From the NCBI GenBank assembly GCA_937862815.1, contig CALMED010000033.1, positions 1 through 49,498 on the forward strand: 49,498 bases of DNA, written 5' to 3'. The stretch's first letter is position 1. The number at the start of each line of letters is the position of its first letter. The translations under genes and the position numbers were made by a program. This stretch comes from an uncultured Chitinophagaceae bacterium. Lineage in GTDB: Bacteria; Bacteroidota; Bacteroidia; Chitinophagales; Chitinophagaceae. This document shows, piece after piece, positions 34,929-43,117 of this stretch. The notes beneath the pieces are model-generated. The model had not been told where the DNA came from and did not search any database. It saw nothing but the letters and a program-made list of their open reading frames with translations.

Positions 34929-36278
34929 TCAATGACTATCCTTGATCACCAGCCGTGCGCAGATGCCCGCGATAAACATGGAAACACCCGCCAGGCCAAT
35001 TACGTTGATGGCGCTGCCACCCAGCGCGGAGATGGCCAACCCGCCCAGCAGGCCGGCAGCGATCTGCGGAATGGTAATGGTGGCATTAAAAATACCCATG
35101 TACACACCGGTTTGCTTGGGAGGCAGGGAGGCCGAAAGAATGGCATAAGGCAGCGCCAGGATAGCGGCCCAGGCAATTCCAATGCCGGCCATGGCGGCAA
35201 ACAGGAGGTATTTATCCCTGATGAAGACCATGGAAAACAATCCGACACCCCCCAGCAGGAGAGAAATCATGTACGTATTGCGGCGGCCGAACTTATTGGC
35301 AAGTGGGGTAAGCAGCAGGGAGTAGAGGGCGGCAAATACGCTGTAGGCCGCAAAAATGACACCGGTCCAGTTGCCCGCCTCGTTGTAATCCTTCGATGTG
35401 GGATCACTGGTATTCCATACATTCTGCGCAATGCCCTGCGTGGTGTACACCCACATAAGGAAGAGCGAAAACCAGGAGAAAAACTGGGTAACGGAAAGCT
35501 GCCACATGGTGGATGGAATGTTCTGCAGCAATTGCCAGAAGCTGACTTTTTCTTTTTCTTTCACTTCCGCTTCCATGTTGTTGTAGCGGGCATATTCTGC
35601 AGGAGGATATTCCTTCGTACGGAAAGAAGTCCATAAAACCGTCAGCAGCAGTACAGCCCCGCCAATATAAAACGACCAGATCACTGTAGGCGCTACTTTG
35701 GCACCGGGAGCAGGTTCGTTGGCCATGCCCCAGCCGGTCAGCAGAAAAGGCAGCAAAGATCCGAACACGGCGCCTGCGTTGATGAGAAAACTCTGTACCG
35801 AATAACCCTTATTCCGTTGCTTGTCGGGCACCATATCGCTTACAAGGGCGCGGAATGGTTGCATCGTTACGTTGAAAGATGTATCCATCAGGAGCAACAT
35901 GGCGGCCCCGAAAAAAAGTGGGGGGAGCAGGGCGGCAAACTTTTCCGAATTGGGCATGAAAAACATGGCTGCGGCCGAAACAAAAGCGCCTCCCAGGATA
36001 AAGGGAATGCGTCGTCCAAGGCGGGTCCAGGTTTTGTCACTGGACAGTCCTACGATGGGTTGCACGATAAGACCGGCCACAGGAGCGGCCAGCCAGAACA
36101 GGCTGAGATGATGTACATCGGCGCCGATAGCCGACAGGATGCGGCTGGTATTGGCATTTTGCAGCGAGTAGCCGATCTGCACGCCCAGGAATCCGAAACT
36201 CATGTTCCAGATCTGCCAGAAGGAGAGCGTGGGTTTTAAAGCGGAAGAACTGGTAGTGGTGGTTCCTGATACTGCCAT
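34929..36278 (-). CDS. MFS permease of the SLC45 (sucrose/maltose) type
   Basis: A 449-residue inner-membrane protein with twelve hydrophobic segments. The cytoplasmic loop motif after helix 2, LSSDKTWTRLGRRIPFILGG, is typical of the SLC45/GPH-like sugar permeases, as is the N-terminal SFWQIWNMSFGFLGVQIGYSLQ. Family members carry maltose or sucrose with protons. A central cytoplasmic loop of about 40 residues (NNMEAEVKEKEKVSFW) separates the two halves. The gene stands between glgC and the amylase gene (gaps of 64 and 22 bases), so it presumably brings in the maltose or short maltodextrins released by the amylase. No regulator gene is adjacent. Confidence 0.86.
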   Translation of the reverse strand: MAVSGTTTTSSSALKPTLSFWQIWNMSFGFLGVQIGYSLQNANTSRILSAIGADVHHLSLFWLAAPVAGLIVQPIVGLSSDKTWTRLGRRIPFILGGAFVSAAAMFFMPNSEKFAALLPPLFFGAAMLLLMDTSFNVTMQPFRALVSDMVPDKQRNKGYSVQSFLINAGAVFGSLLPFLLTGWGMANEPAPGAKVAPTVIWSFYIGGAVLLLTVLWTSFRTKEYPPAEYARYNNMEAEVKEKEKVSFWQLLQNIPSTMWQLSVTQFFSWFSLFLMWVYTTQGIAQNVWNTSDPTSKDYNEAGNWTGVIFAAYSVFAALYSLLLTPLANKFGRRNTYMISLLLGGVGLFSMVFIRDKYLLFAAMAGIGIAWAAILALPYAILSASLPPKQTGVYMGIFNATITIPQIAAGLLGGLAISALGGSAINVIGLAGVSMFIAGICARLVIKDSH

Positions 36279-36342
36279 GGCGAAAAATCCTCCTCCCGGA
36301 GGCGTGGTTTTAGTCGTTAATCAATAGTTGTATACGGTGTTG

Positions 36343-37632
36343 TCAAATAACAAATCCATCGGGCAGGATGGCGCCTTTCTTCACCACCACGATGCCGTCT
36401 TTCACAGTGTACAGCGCATGATCGGAGTTGGGCAGGTGCGGTCCGCCGTTGATGCGTACATCATTGCCGATGCGGCAGTTTTTATCAATGATGGTGTTTT
36501 TAATATAACACCGCTCACCGATTCCGATTTTGGGAAAACCGCGTTCTGCCGCCTGGTTCATTTCTTCCAGCGTTTCATAATAATCCCCTCCCATGATATA
36601 GCAGCTCACAACGGTGGTACCATGTCCGATGCGGGTGCGTATGCCGATCACACTGTTTTCCACCCGGCTCGCCATGATGATGGAACCTTCCGCTATGATG
36701 GTTTTTTCGAGTGTTGTGCCACTGATCTTGGCAGGCGGCAACATGCGGGCGCGGGTAAAGACGGGGTTGTCGTTGTCGAACAGGTTGAACTCGGGAATCT
36801 CCTGTGTAAGGGCCAGGTTGGCCTCGAAAAAGGAATAAATGTTTCCGATATCAGTCCAATAGCCATCGTATTGGTAACTGGCCACTTTGTAATTGCTGAT
36901 GGACGACGGAATGATCTCTTTGCCGAAATCAGTTGCTTCTTTGTGTTCTTCCATCAGCAAAGCTGTCAGCAGTTTGCGGTTGAAGATGTAAATACCCATC
37001 GAAGCCAGGTACACCCGTCCCATGTGGCGCATCTCATCGCCGGTATCGCTCACCCAATCGCCCAGGACTTCTTTTTTTGGCTTTTCCACAAAGGAAGTGA
37101 TCATGCCCTGCTCATCTGCCTTCAGAATGCCAAACTCCGGGGCTTCCCGTTCGGCTACCGGAATAGTGGCAATGCTGATATCGGCACCCCGACCAATATG
37201 GTCTTCCAGCATTTTCTGGAGGTCCATCTGGTACAACTGATCCCCGGATAGAATTAGTACGTATTCCGCATCATGTTGCTGTACATGACGGAGCGACTGC
37301 CGAACGGCATCGGCCGTACCCTGGTACCAGCCCGGGTTGTCGGGTGTTTGCTCAGCCGCAAGGATGTCCACAAACGCACTGCTGAACATACTGAAGTGAT
37401 ACGTATTCTTTATGTGTTTATTCAGGGAAGCTGAATTAAACTGTGTGAGCACAAACATGCGGTTGATGCCCGAGTTCATGCAGTTAGAAATGGGGATATC
37501 CACCAACCTGTACTTACCCGCAATGGGAACAGCCGGTTTGCTGCGGCTGGCGGTAAGCGGATAAAGACGCGTACCGGCGCCCCCGCCCAGGATAATGGCC
37601 AGCGTATTTCTTGCAGGTGACTTGCGGATCAT
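36343..37632 (-). CDS. glgC: Glucose-1-phosphate adenylyltransferase
   Basis: A 429-residue enzyme that makes ADP-glucose from ATP and glucose-1-phosphate, the committed step of glycogen synthesis. The nucleotide-binding signature GGGAGTRLYPLTASRSKPAVP lies near residue 16, followed by GKYRLVDIPISNCMNSGI. Downstream features include the FVEKPK substrate stretch, GDWVSDTGDE and a C-terminal left-handed beta-helix (NTIIDKNCRIGNDVRINGG). The length matches other GlgC subunits. Allosteric residues cannot be judged confidently. It lies 20 bases after glgA on the same strand and is probably translated from the same message. Confidence 0.96.
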   Translation of the reverse strand: MIRKSPARNTLAIILGGGAGTRLYPLTASRSKPAVPIAGKYRLVDIPISNCMNSGINRMFVLTQFNSASLNKHIKNTYHFSMFSSAFVDILAAEQTPDNPGWYQGTADAVRQSLRHVQQHDAEYVLILSGDQLYQMDLQKMLEDHIGRGADISIATIPVAEREAPEFGILKADEQGMITSFVEKPKKEVLGDWVSDTGDEMRHMGRVYLASMGIYIFNRKLLTALLMEEHKEATDFGKEIIPSSISNYKVASYQYDGYWTDIGNIYSFFEANLALTQEIPEFNLFDNDNPVFTRARMLPPAKISGTTLEKTIIAEGSIIMASRVENSVIGIRTRIGHGTTVVSCYIMGGDYYETLEEMNQAAERGFPKIGIGERCYIKNTIIDKNCRIGNDVRINGGPHLPNSDHALYTVKDGIVVVKKGAILPDGFVI

Positions 37633-37652
37633 ATGATTCTGTTTTCAGGTTA

Positions 37653-39071
37653 TTATGATAAAACAGCGGTATATAAATCAATGTACTGCTGTACCGTCTT
37701 CTCCCAGCTGTAATCCAGGCCCATCATGGTGGTACGGGCAGCTTGCAGGCGTTCTGCATCCTGGTACAAACCCAGGGCGCGCCAGATGGCATGCGTGATG
37801 TCGCCAACGGATGCATCGTTGAACAGGAGTCCGTAGCCGCCGGGTGCCCCCATGTCGAGCACCGTATCCCGCAGGCCGCCGGTATTACGTACCACGGGTA
37901 CGGTACCGTAACGCATGGCGTAGAGCTGGTTGAGTCCACAGGGCTCCACCCGGCTGGGCATCAGCAGGAAGTCGGCCCCGGCGTACATGAGGTGACTCAA
38001 TCCTTCGTTGTATCCGATATAACAGTTATAATCGCCTTGCGACAGCGAGCGCAGACCATTCAGTTCTCCTTCCACCTGCGGATCGCCGCTGCCCAGCACC
38101 AGGAAAGTCATCTCCCGGCCAATGTGATGAAAACTGTCGCCAATAACCGCAGGCAGCAGATCGGCGGCTTTCTCTCCCACCAGCCGGCCAATGAAAATGA
38201 AGAGCGGCTTGGCAGGATCGAGGCCGAAAACATCGCAGAGTTCCTGCTTATTTTTTGCTTTTCCTTCGGCTGCGGCGGCAATCGTGTAATCATTGCGGAG
38301 GTATGTGTCTGCCGCTGGATTCCAAACATCCGCATCAATGCCGTTGAGTATACCGCTGCATTTGCCCTTCTCGTATTCAAACAGCGGCTCCAGGCCATTG
38401 CTGGCGGAGCGCATCTCGTCCAGATAACTATGGCTAACCGTGGTAACACGGTTGGCACAACGGATACCGCAGGCGAGCGGGTTGATCGTGTTCTCCCAAT
38501 CCAGCAAACCCGTTTTCCAGGCATCATAGGGTGGCAGAAAAACACTCCTCTCCCAGCCCATCCAGCCCTGGTACTGGGCATTGTGAATGGTGAGAATGGT
38601 GGGAATACTGCGCAGGCTGTTGTACCGGTAGCAATGCTGCATCATGAACGGGATCAGTGCCGTGTGATGGTCGTGTACATGCACCACATCGGGGCGGTAA
38701 TTCCAGTACGACATCCAGTCCACCACCGCAATCTGGAAAGCGGTGAACCGCTGCGCATCATCGTCATAGCCGTAAATCTTATCGCGGTCGAGCAAGCCGT
38801 AAATATCCACCAGGTATAACTCAAAACCGAGTTTATTGGATGTTTCGCGGATAACGGTATAATCAAAAAAGTAATCTCCCAGGTTGGTATAGCCTTTGTG
38901 CACCACCTCCCATTCGTTTGCCTCCAGGAAGCGGGTGCGGTACATAGGCATTATGACTTTTGCATCGTGGCCCGCCTGCTGCAGGTATTTGGGCAAGGCT
39001 CCGGCCACATCGCCGAGGCCACCCGCTTTGGCCACGGGATAACATTCCGCCGTAACATGTACAATCGTCAT
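37653..39071 (-). CDS. glgA: Glycogen synthase (ADP-glucose type)
   Basis: A 472-residue GT5 glycosyltransferase that extends glycogen from ADP-glucose. The N-terminal ADP-binding motif is Lys15-Ala-Gly-Gly-Leu (in YPVAKAGGLGDVAGALP). The C-terminal half shows PLFIFIGRLVGEKAAD and PSRVEPCGLNQLYAMRYGTVP with the conserved Glu and the TGGLRDTV motif. Two Rossmann-type domains are expected. It is the first gene of the minus-strand operon glgA-glgC-permease-amylase-glgB, and its start region shares a 126-base divergent promoter area with the hexose permease gene. Confidence 0.96.
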   Translation of the reverse strand: MTIVHVTAECYPVAKAGGLGDVAGALPKYLQQAGHDAKVIMPMYRTRFLEANEWEVVHKGYTNLGDYFFDYTVIRETSNKLGFELYLVDIYGLLDRDKIYGYDDDAQRFTAFQIAVVDWMSYWNYRPDVVHVHDHHTALIPFMMQHCYRYNSLRSIPTILTIHNAQYQGWMGWERSVFLPPYDAWKTGLLDWENTINPLACGIRCANRVTTVSHSYLDEMRSASNGLEPLFEYEKGKCSGILNGIDADVWNPAADTYLRNDYTIAAAAEGKAKNKQELCDVFGLDPAKPLFIFIGRLVGEKAADLLPAVIGDSFHHIGREMTFLVLGSGDPQVEGELNGLRSLSQGDYNCYIGYNEGLSHLMYAGADFLLMPSRVEPCGLNQLYAMRYGTVPVVRNTGGLRDTVLDMGAPGGYGLLFNDASVGDITHAIWRALGLYQDAERLQAARTTMMGLDYSWEKTVQQYIDLYTAVLS

Positions 39072-39092
39072 CTGAACTGCTTGAAATTGATG

Positions 39093-39124
39093 TCAATATA
39101 GCAAGGAGTTTCCCCCGAACCAAA
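39093..39124 (-). promoter_or_regulatory. Promoter of the glgA operon
   Basis: On the minus strand, a TTTG -33 box (39124-39121) is followed after 20 bases by TATATTGA (39100-39093), two mismatches from TAnnTTTG, with the glgA ATG 22 bases on. The -33 spacing supports the weak -7 box. The promoter lies back to back with that of the hexose permease gene. Confidence 0.42.
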
Positions 39125-39136
39125 AATGAGGAAAAG

Positions 39137-39144
39137 TATTTTTG
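39137..39144 (+). promoter_or_regulatory. -7 promoter box of the hexose permease gene
   Basis: TATTTTTG fully matches TAnnTTTG and lies 53 bases before the ATG at 39198. It stands only 12 bases from the -33 box of the divergent glgA promoter, so the two promoters may compete or share a regulator. Confidence 0.45.
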
Positions 39145-39197
39145 AGAAAAGAAAATTAGTACTTTCAGCACTCATTTACAAACCACCTGAACGGCAC

Positions 39198-40667
39198 ATG
39201 CAACCAACTACAAAATGGTCCCAGTTCGGGACCCTCATCAGCGTATTTTTCTTCTGGGGATTTGTGGCCGCCAGCAACGACATCCTCATCCCCGTGTTCA
39301 AGGAAGAACTGAACCTGGAACAATGGCAATCGCAAATGATTTCCTTTGCCTTTTACGTTGCCTACACGGTGGGTTCGCTGATCTACTTTTTTATTTCCCG
39401 CTCAACCGGCGACCTGCTCAACCGAATCGGCTATAAAAACGGCATCTCGCTGGGCCTGGTGATTTCGGCCCTCGGCACCCTCCTGTTTTACCCGGCTGCC
39501 CAGCAGGCTTCCTTTGGGATTATGATTACCGGTTTGTTCATTGTGGGACTGGGCTTTTCCCTGCAACAGACCGCCGCCAACCCGCTGGCCATCATCATGG
39601 GCGACCCCAAAAAAGGGTCCCAGCGCCTGAGCATGGCCGGCGGCATCAACAACTTCGGCACCACCATCGGCCCCCTGCTGGTCAGCTTCGCCATCTTTGG
39701 AACAGTGGCTGCGGGGAGCAAGGGTGTGGCCAGCATTCAAAGCATTCAAACCCCTTACCTTATCCTGGGGGCGGCGTTTATTCTGGTAGCCATCATCTTC
39801 AGGTTTTCATCCATTCCCAATAAAATTGACCTGGATAAAATTGCCGTAGAAGAAGCGGAAGGCGAAGAACAGAAAGTACTTCACCGAAAAGGCCCCCTGC
39901 AGTACGGCCAACTGGTGCTGGGCATGATCGGGATCTTTGTGTATGTTGGCGTGGAGGTGAGTACCGCCAGCAACCTCCCCGAATTCATGAAAGTGCATGT
40001 AATCACGGCCGATGGACAACCCTTCCCCACCGACCGCATTGCGCCCTTTGTATCCCTTTTCTGGGCCAGTCTCATGATTGGCCGCTGGACCGGCTCCGTG
40101 GGTGCTTTTGATGTAACGGCCGGCACCAAAAAAATGTTGCGCTTCTTTATGCCCTACCTCGCCTTTGGCGTGTTCCTCCTGGTGAATAAGATTGCACAAC
40201 ACGACATTACGCCGTTTTATGTGTACGGCCTGGTGATCATTATCATGATCATCGGCGACATCCTCAGCAAGGGCAACCCGGCACGCCAGCTGCTGATTTT
40301 TTCCGTCATGGGCATCTGCGCGCTCTTCTTTGGTATGCTCACAGATGGCATGACCAGCGTTTATGCCTTCATCAGCGTGGGCCTGTTCTGCTCCACCCTC
40401 TGGCCCTGTATCTTCACCCTTGCCATTGCGGGACTGGGCAAGCACACAAACAGAGGCTCCAGTTTTCTCATCATGATGATCATGGGCGGTGGTATCATCA
40501 GCCTGCTGCAAGGCTACCTGGCCTCCGATGAGCTGCTGGGCATTCAATGGTCCTACCTCGTGGGCGTGGCCTGCTTTGCCTACCTGGCATTTTACGCCCT
40601 GCGGGCCAAAGCGCTGCTGAAAGCGCAGGGTATTGATTACGACAAACAAGTTAGTGGCGGACATTAA
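39198..40667 (+). CDS. Hexose/H+ symporter of the FHS family (FucP/GluP-like)
   Basis: A 489-residue permease, started at the ATG at 39198 (MQPTTKWSQFGTLISVFFFWGF). Twelve hydrophobic segments are present. Signatures of the fucose-galactose-glucose:H+ family are the opening FFFWGFVAASNDILIPVFK, then LQQTAANPLAIIMGDP and GGINNFGTTIGPLL. Members carry glucose, galactose or fucose. The next gene, 14 bases on, encodes a glucokinase-like ROK protein, so glucose uptake followed by phosphorylation is the likely joint role. It is divergent from the glgA operon. Confidence 0.88.
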   Translation: MQPTTKWSQFGTLISVFFFWGFVAASNDILIPVFKEELNLEQWQSQMISFAFYVAYTVGSLIYFFISRSTGDLLNRIGYKNGISLGLVISALGTLLFYPAAQQASFGIMITGLFIVGLGFSLQQTAANPLAIIMGDPKKGSQRLSMAGGINNFGTTIGPLLVSFAIFGTVAAGSKGVASIQSIQTPYLILGAAFILVAIIFRFSSIPNKIDLDKIAVEEAEGEEQKVLHRKGPLQYGQLVLGMIGIFVYVGVEVSTASNLPEFMKVHVITADGQPFPTDRIAPFVSLFWASLMIGRWTGSVGAFDVTAGTKKMLRFFMPYLAFGVFLLVNKIAQHDITPFYVYGLVIIIMIIGDILSKGNPARQLLIFSVMGICALFFGMLTDGMTSVYAFISVGLFCSTLWPCIFTLAIAGLGKHTNRGSSFLIMMIMGGGIISLLQGYLASDELLGIQWSYLVGVACFAYLAFYALRAKALLKAQGIDYDKQVSGGH

Positions 40668-40681
40668 AACTTCAATCGTTC

Positions 40682-41647
40682 ATGAGTACTTCAAGCAAAA
40701 ATCTTGCAATCGGAATTGACATCGGCGGCACCACCACCAAGTTTGGGATCGTTTCGGCAGAAGGCGTAATCCTCGAACAGGACCGGATCCCCACCAACGA
40801 ACACGAGCTGGCCAGCGAATTCATCGAAGACCTGCATGCCCGGCTCTGGCCCATGCTGCTGCGGCACGGTACACCGGGTGATTATGCGGGCATCGGGGTG
40901 GGTGCACCCAACGGTAATTACTACACCGGCACCATCGAATACGCTCCCAACCTGAAATGGAAAGGCATCATACCCATGGCCCAGCTCATTGAAGAAAAAT
41001 TCAACCTTCCCACCCGGCTTACCAACGACGCCAATGCAGCGGCCGTGGGAGAGATGATTTACGGATGCGCCAAAGGGATGAAACATTTTATCACCATTAC
41101 ACTGGGAACCGGTGTGGGAAGCGGCATTGTGATTGACGGAAACATTGTACTGGGGCACGACGGATTTGCCGGCGAACTGGGGCATACCATCATCCGCCCG
41201 GGTGGTCGCCTGCACAAGGGCACCGGTATCCGCGGTCCGCTGGAAGCCTATGCCTCGGCTACCGGCGTGCGGGAAACGGCCATTGAATTTCTAACCAACG
41301 AACCCGGTACCGAAAGCCTGCTTCGCAACTATTCCATTGACGACCTCACCAGCCAGACCGTGTACGAATGTGCCATACGGGGCGACCGGATCGCGAACCG
41401 CATCTTCGAATACACCGGACAGATCCTGGGTGAAGCGCTCGCCAACTTTGTGATGTTCTCTTCTCCCGAAGCCATTGTACTCTTCGGGGGACTCACCAAG
41501 GCCGGTGACCTGATCATGGATCCCACCGTGCAGGCCATGGAAGCCAGTCTCATCAAAGTGTTTAAAAACAAAGTGAAAGTAATGTTCAGTAAACTGCCGG
41601 AATCGGACGCGGCCATCCTGGGTGCAAGTGCGCTGGTGATGCATTGA
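40682..41647 (+). CDS. ROK-family glucokinase lacking the zinc cysteines
   Basis: A 321-residue sugar kinase, probably forming glucose-6-phosphate from imported glucose. The phosphate loop AIGIDIGGTTTKFG (residues 9-22), the GVGAPN stretch, LTNDANAAAVGE (catalytic Asp) and TLGTGVGSGIVIDG mark the ROK family, with GFAGELGHT containing the conserved His. Directly after this, where most ROK kinases have the Cys-x-Cys-Gly-x-x-Gly-Cys zinc motif, this protein reads RPGGRLHKGTGIRGPLEAYAS, with no cysteine. Zinc-independent ROK kinases exist, so activity is not ruled out. The gene is close behind the permease gene and its stop is followed by TGAA/TGAG repeats. Confidence 0.87.
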   Translation: MSTSSKNLAIGIDIGGTTTKFGIVSAEGVILEQDRIPTNEHELASEFIEDLHARLWPMLLRHGTPGDYAGIGVGAPNGNYYTGTIEYAPNLKWKGIIPMAQLIEEKFNLPTRLTNDANAAAVGEMIYGCAKGMKHFITITLGTGVGSGIVIDGNIVLGHDGFAGELGHTIIRPGGRLHKGTGIRGPLEAYASATGVRETAIEFLTNEPGTESLLRNYSIDDLTSQTVYECAIRGDRIANRIFEYTGQILGEALANFVMFSSPEAIVLFGGLTKAGDLIMDPTVQAMEASLIKVFKNKVKVMFSKLPESDAAILGASALVMH

Positions 41648-41652
41648 AGCAA

Positions 41653-41688
41653 TGAATGAATGAGTGAGTGAGTGAATGAATGAATGAG
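41653..41688. repeat. TGAA/TGAG tetranucleotide repeat after the glucokinase gene
   Basis: Nine tetramers of TGAA or TGAG run on the plus strand, starting six bases after the glucokinase stop codon. The pattern of the two variants resembles that of the repeat after the PIG-L gene (3823-3854), where the repeat also lies on the sense strand behind the stop. TGA appears in all three frames. Confidence 0.85.
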
Positions 41689-41747
41689 CAGAACCCTTGC
41701 GAAAGCAAACCAATGGCAACCCGAAAAGTGTACAGGAGGTTGCAGGA

Positions 41748-41774
41748 CAGGGATGATAGTTGCCCCTGCTTTTA
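41748..41774 (+). terminator. Weak terminator of the glucokinase gene
   Basis: CAGGG (41748-41752) can pair with CCCTG (41764-41768), followed by a short T-run. It lies between the convergent glucokinase and epimerase genes. The stem is short, so confidence is low. Confidence 0.35.
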
Positions 41775-41775
41775 A

Positions 41776-42804
41776 TTAATTCATAAAAAGCCGCGTGGCT
41801 ATGCCCAGCCCCGGTTCTTCGGGCATCTGCACCTTGCCAAAATCGTACTGCAGGCCTGTGGCGTTGTCGGCTGCAAGCAGTAAGGGGCCGTCCATGTCAA
41901 TGTAATCCGCCAGGGGTGCCAGGTGGGCAATGGCAGCCGAACCGATCGTACTTTCGTTCATGCAGCCGATCATCACCGAAAGATTCAGTTCTTGTGCCCG
42001 CCGGATCATCCGCAGGGCCGGCGTTATCCCGCTGCACTTGGTGAGCTTGATGTTGATACCATGAAACAATCCGCTGCAACGTTCCACATCGGCTTCCGCC
42101 ACACAACTTTCGTCGGCCAGCAGGGGTAGTGGAGATTGCCGGAACAGTGTTGCCATTCCTTCTGCATCGTCCTTTGCCAGGGGCTGTTCCACCAGCTCCA
42201 CCCCCAGTTCCTGTAGCCGCGGAATTTTTTCCATCGCTTCTTCGAAGGTCCATCCGGCATTGGCATCCACCCGGAATACGGCATCGGTATGCCTGCGCAG
42301 AGCGGCCACCAGTTCCACATCCCCCGGAACCCCCACTTTAATTTTGTAGATGGGCCAGGGCTTCTCCTGCATCTTGGCCACCATCTGCTCAACAGTGTCC
42401 AGCCCGATGGTGTAATCGCAGAGAGGCATGGCTGCCGCATCCAACTCCCACAATTTATACAGCGGACGGCCCCGCAGTTTGCCATACAAATCCCACGAAG
42501 CCATGTCGAGCGCACAAACGAGAAAAGGATTTTTCGGGAAGAGGTGATGGAGATAATGCCAGTATCGTTCGGGATCGGTGTAGGCAAACTTTTCAACGAA
42601 AAGTTTCTTCCGCTCCAGGTCCGCCATCATCTGCTCCACGGTAATATCGTAGTACGTGATGGCCGGCGCCTCCCCGTACCCCTTCCGGCCCAGGTATTCC
42701 AGTTCCACCACCAGGGCTGGCTGGTGTGTTTTGGTACCCTTGGAGATGGTGAACGGATAGCGGAACGGCAGTTCAGTTTTTTTATAACGTACACGCAGCG
42801 GCAT
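41776..42804 (-). CDS. Dipeptide epimerase (enolase superfamily)
   Basis: A 342-residue enzyme of the muconate-lactonizing/enolase superfamily, closest to L-Ala-D/L-Glu epimerases used in recycling cell-wall peptides. The barrel motif order is intact: Lys154-x-Lys156 (in YKIKVG), metal-binding Asp in FRVDAN, Glu in VEQP, Asp in LADES, the second base Lys in NIKLTKCSG, and the terminal YIDMDGP. The N-terminal capping domain is normal. It is alone between the carbohydrate genes, so functional links to them are not evident; a link to the M14 and beta-lactamase-type hydrolases at the other end of the window is possible, but speculative. The 20-base spacing to any neighbour is absent: it is separately transcribed. 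Confidence 0.88.
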   Translation of the reverse strand: MPLRVRYKKTELPFRYPFTISKGTKTHQPALVVELEYLGRKGYGEAPAITYYDITVEQMMADLERKKLFVEKFAYTDPERYWHYLHHLFPKNPFLVCALDMASWDLYGKLRGRPLYKLWELDAAAMPLCDYTIGLDTVEQMVAKMQEKPWPIYKIKVGVPGDVELVAALRRHTDAVFRVDANAGWTFEEAMEKIPRLQELGVELVEQPLAKDDAEGMATLFRQSPLPLLADESCVAEADVERCSGLFHGINIKLTKCSGITPALRMIRRAQELNLSVMIGCMNESTIGSAAIAHLAPLADYIDMDGPLLLAADNATGLQYDFGKVQMPEEPGLGIATRLFMN

Positions 42805-43033
42805 GGAAAATAAGATTGAAAAGATGATCAGTAGCTTTCAGCCGGGCGCTGTCAACAGCAGCGTTTGAACGCCCCCTTTTCCGGGAGTTCTAACCGTAAA
42901 AGAAGACTTGATTTACACGGGTGCCGCTGCCGCCTGCTGAAAAAAACTTGTTCAATTGGCCATAAGCATGCTGTAAAAAAACATCGCTGCTCTCCTGCCC
43001 AAAAAAAACCGCATATCAGATGCTCCGGAACCG

Positions 43034-43068
43034 GTAACCCGTAACTCATAACTCTTAACCCGTAACCC
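43034..43068. repeat. Degenerate seven-base tandem repeat downstream of malQ
   Basis: Five adjacent copies of NTAACYC run on the plus strand (GRGTTAN on the minus, malQ-sense strand). They lie about 50 bases beyond the malQ stop, in the 313-base gap 42805-43117 between malQ and the epimerase gene. Nothing else is evident in that gap: no convincing promoter for the epimerase and no stable terminator. A small open frame across it (42852-43121) is built from the repeat and looks spurious. Confidence 0.75.
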
Positions 43069-43117
43069 GCCGGCCTGCCCGCAACCTTTAACCATTCAAC
43101 TCTTAAACAACGAACGC

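Noticed and set aside
43034..43068. Telomere-like repeat
   Set aside because: The GRGTTAN units resemble telomere repeats only by chance; five degenerate copies in a bacterial intergenic gap give no support for a chromosome end.
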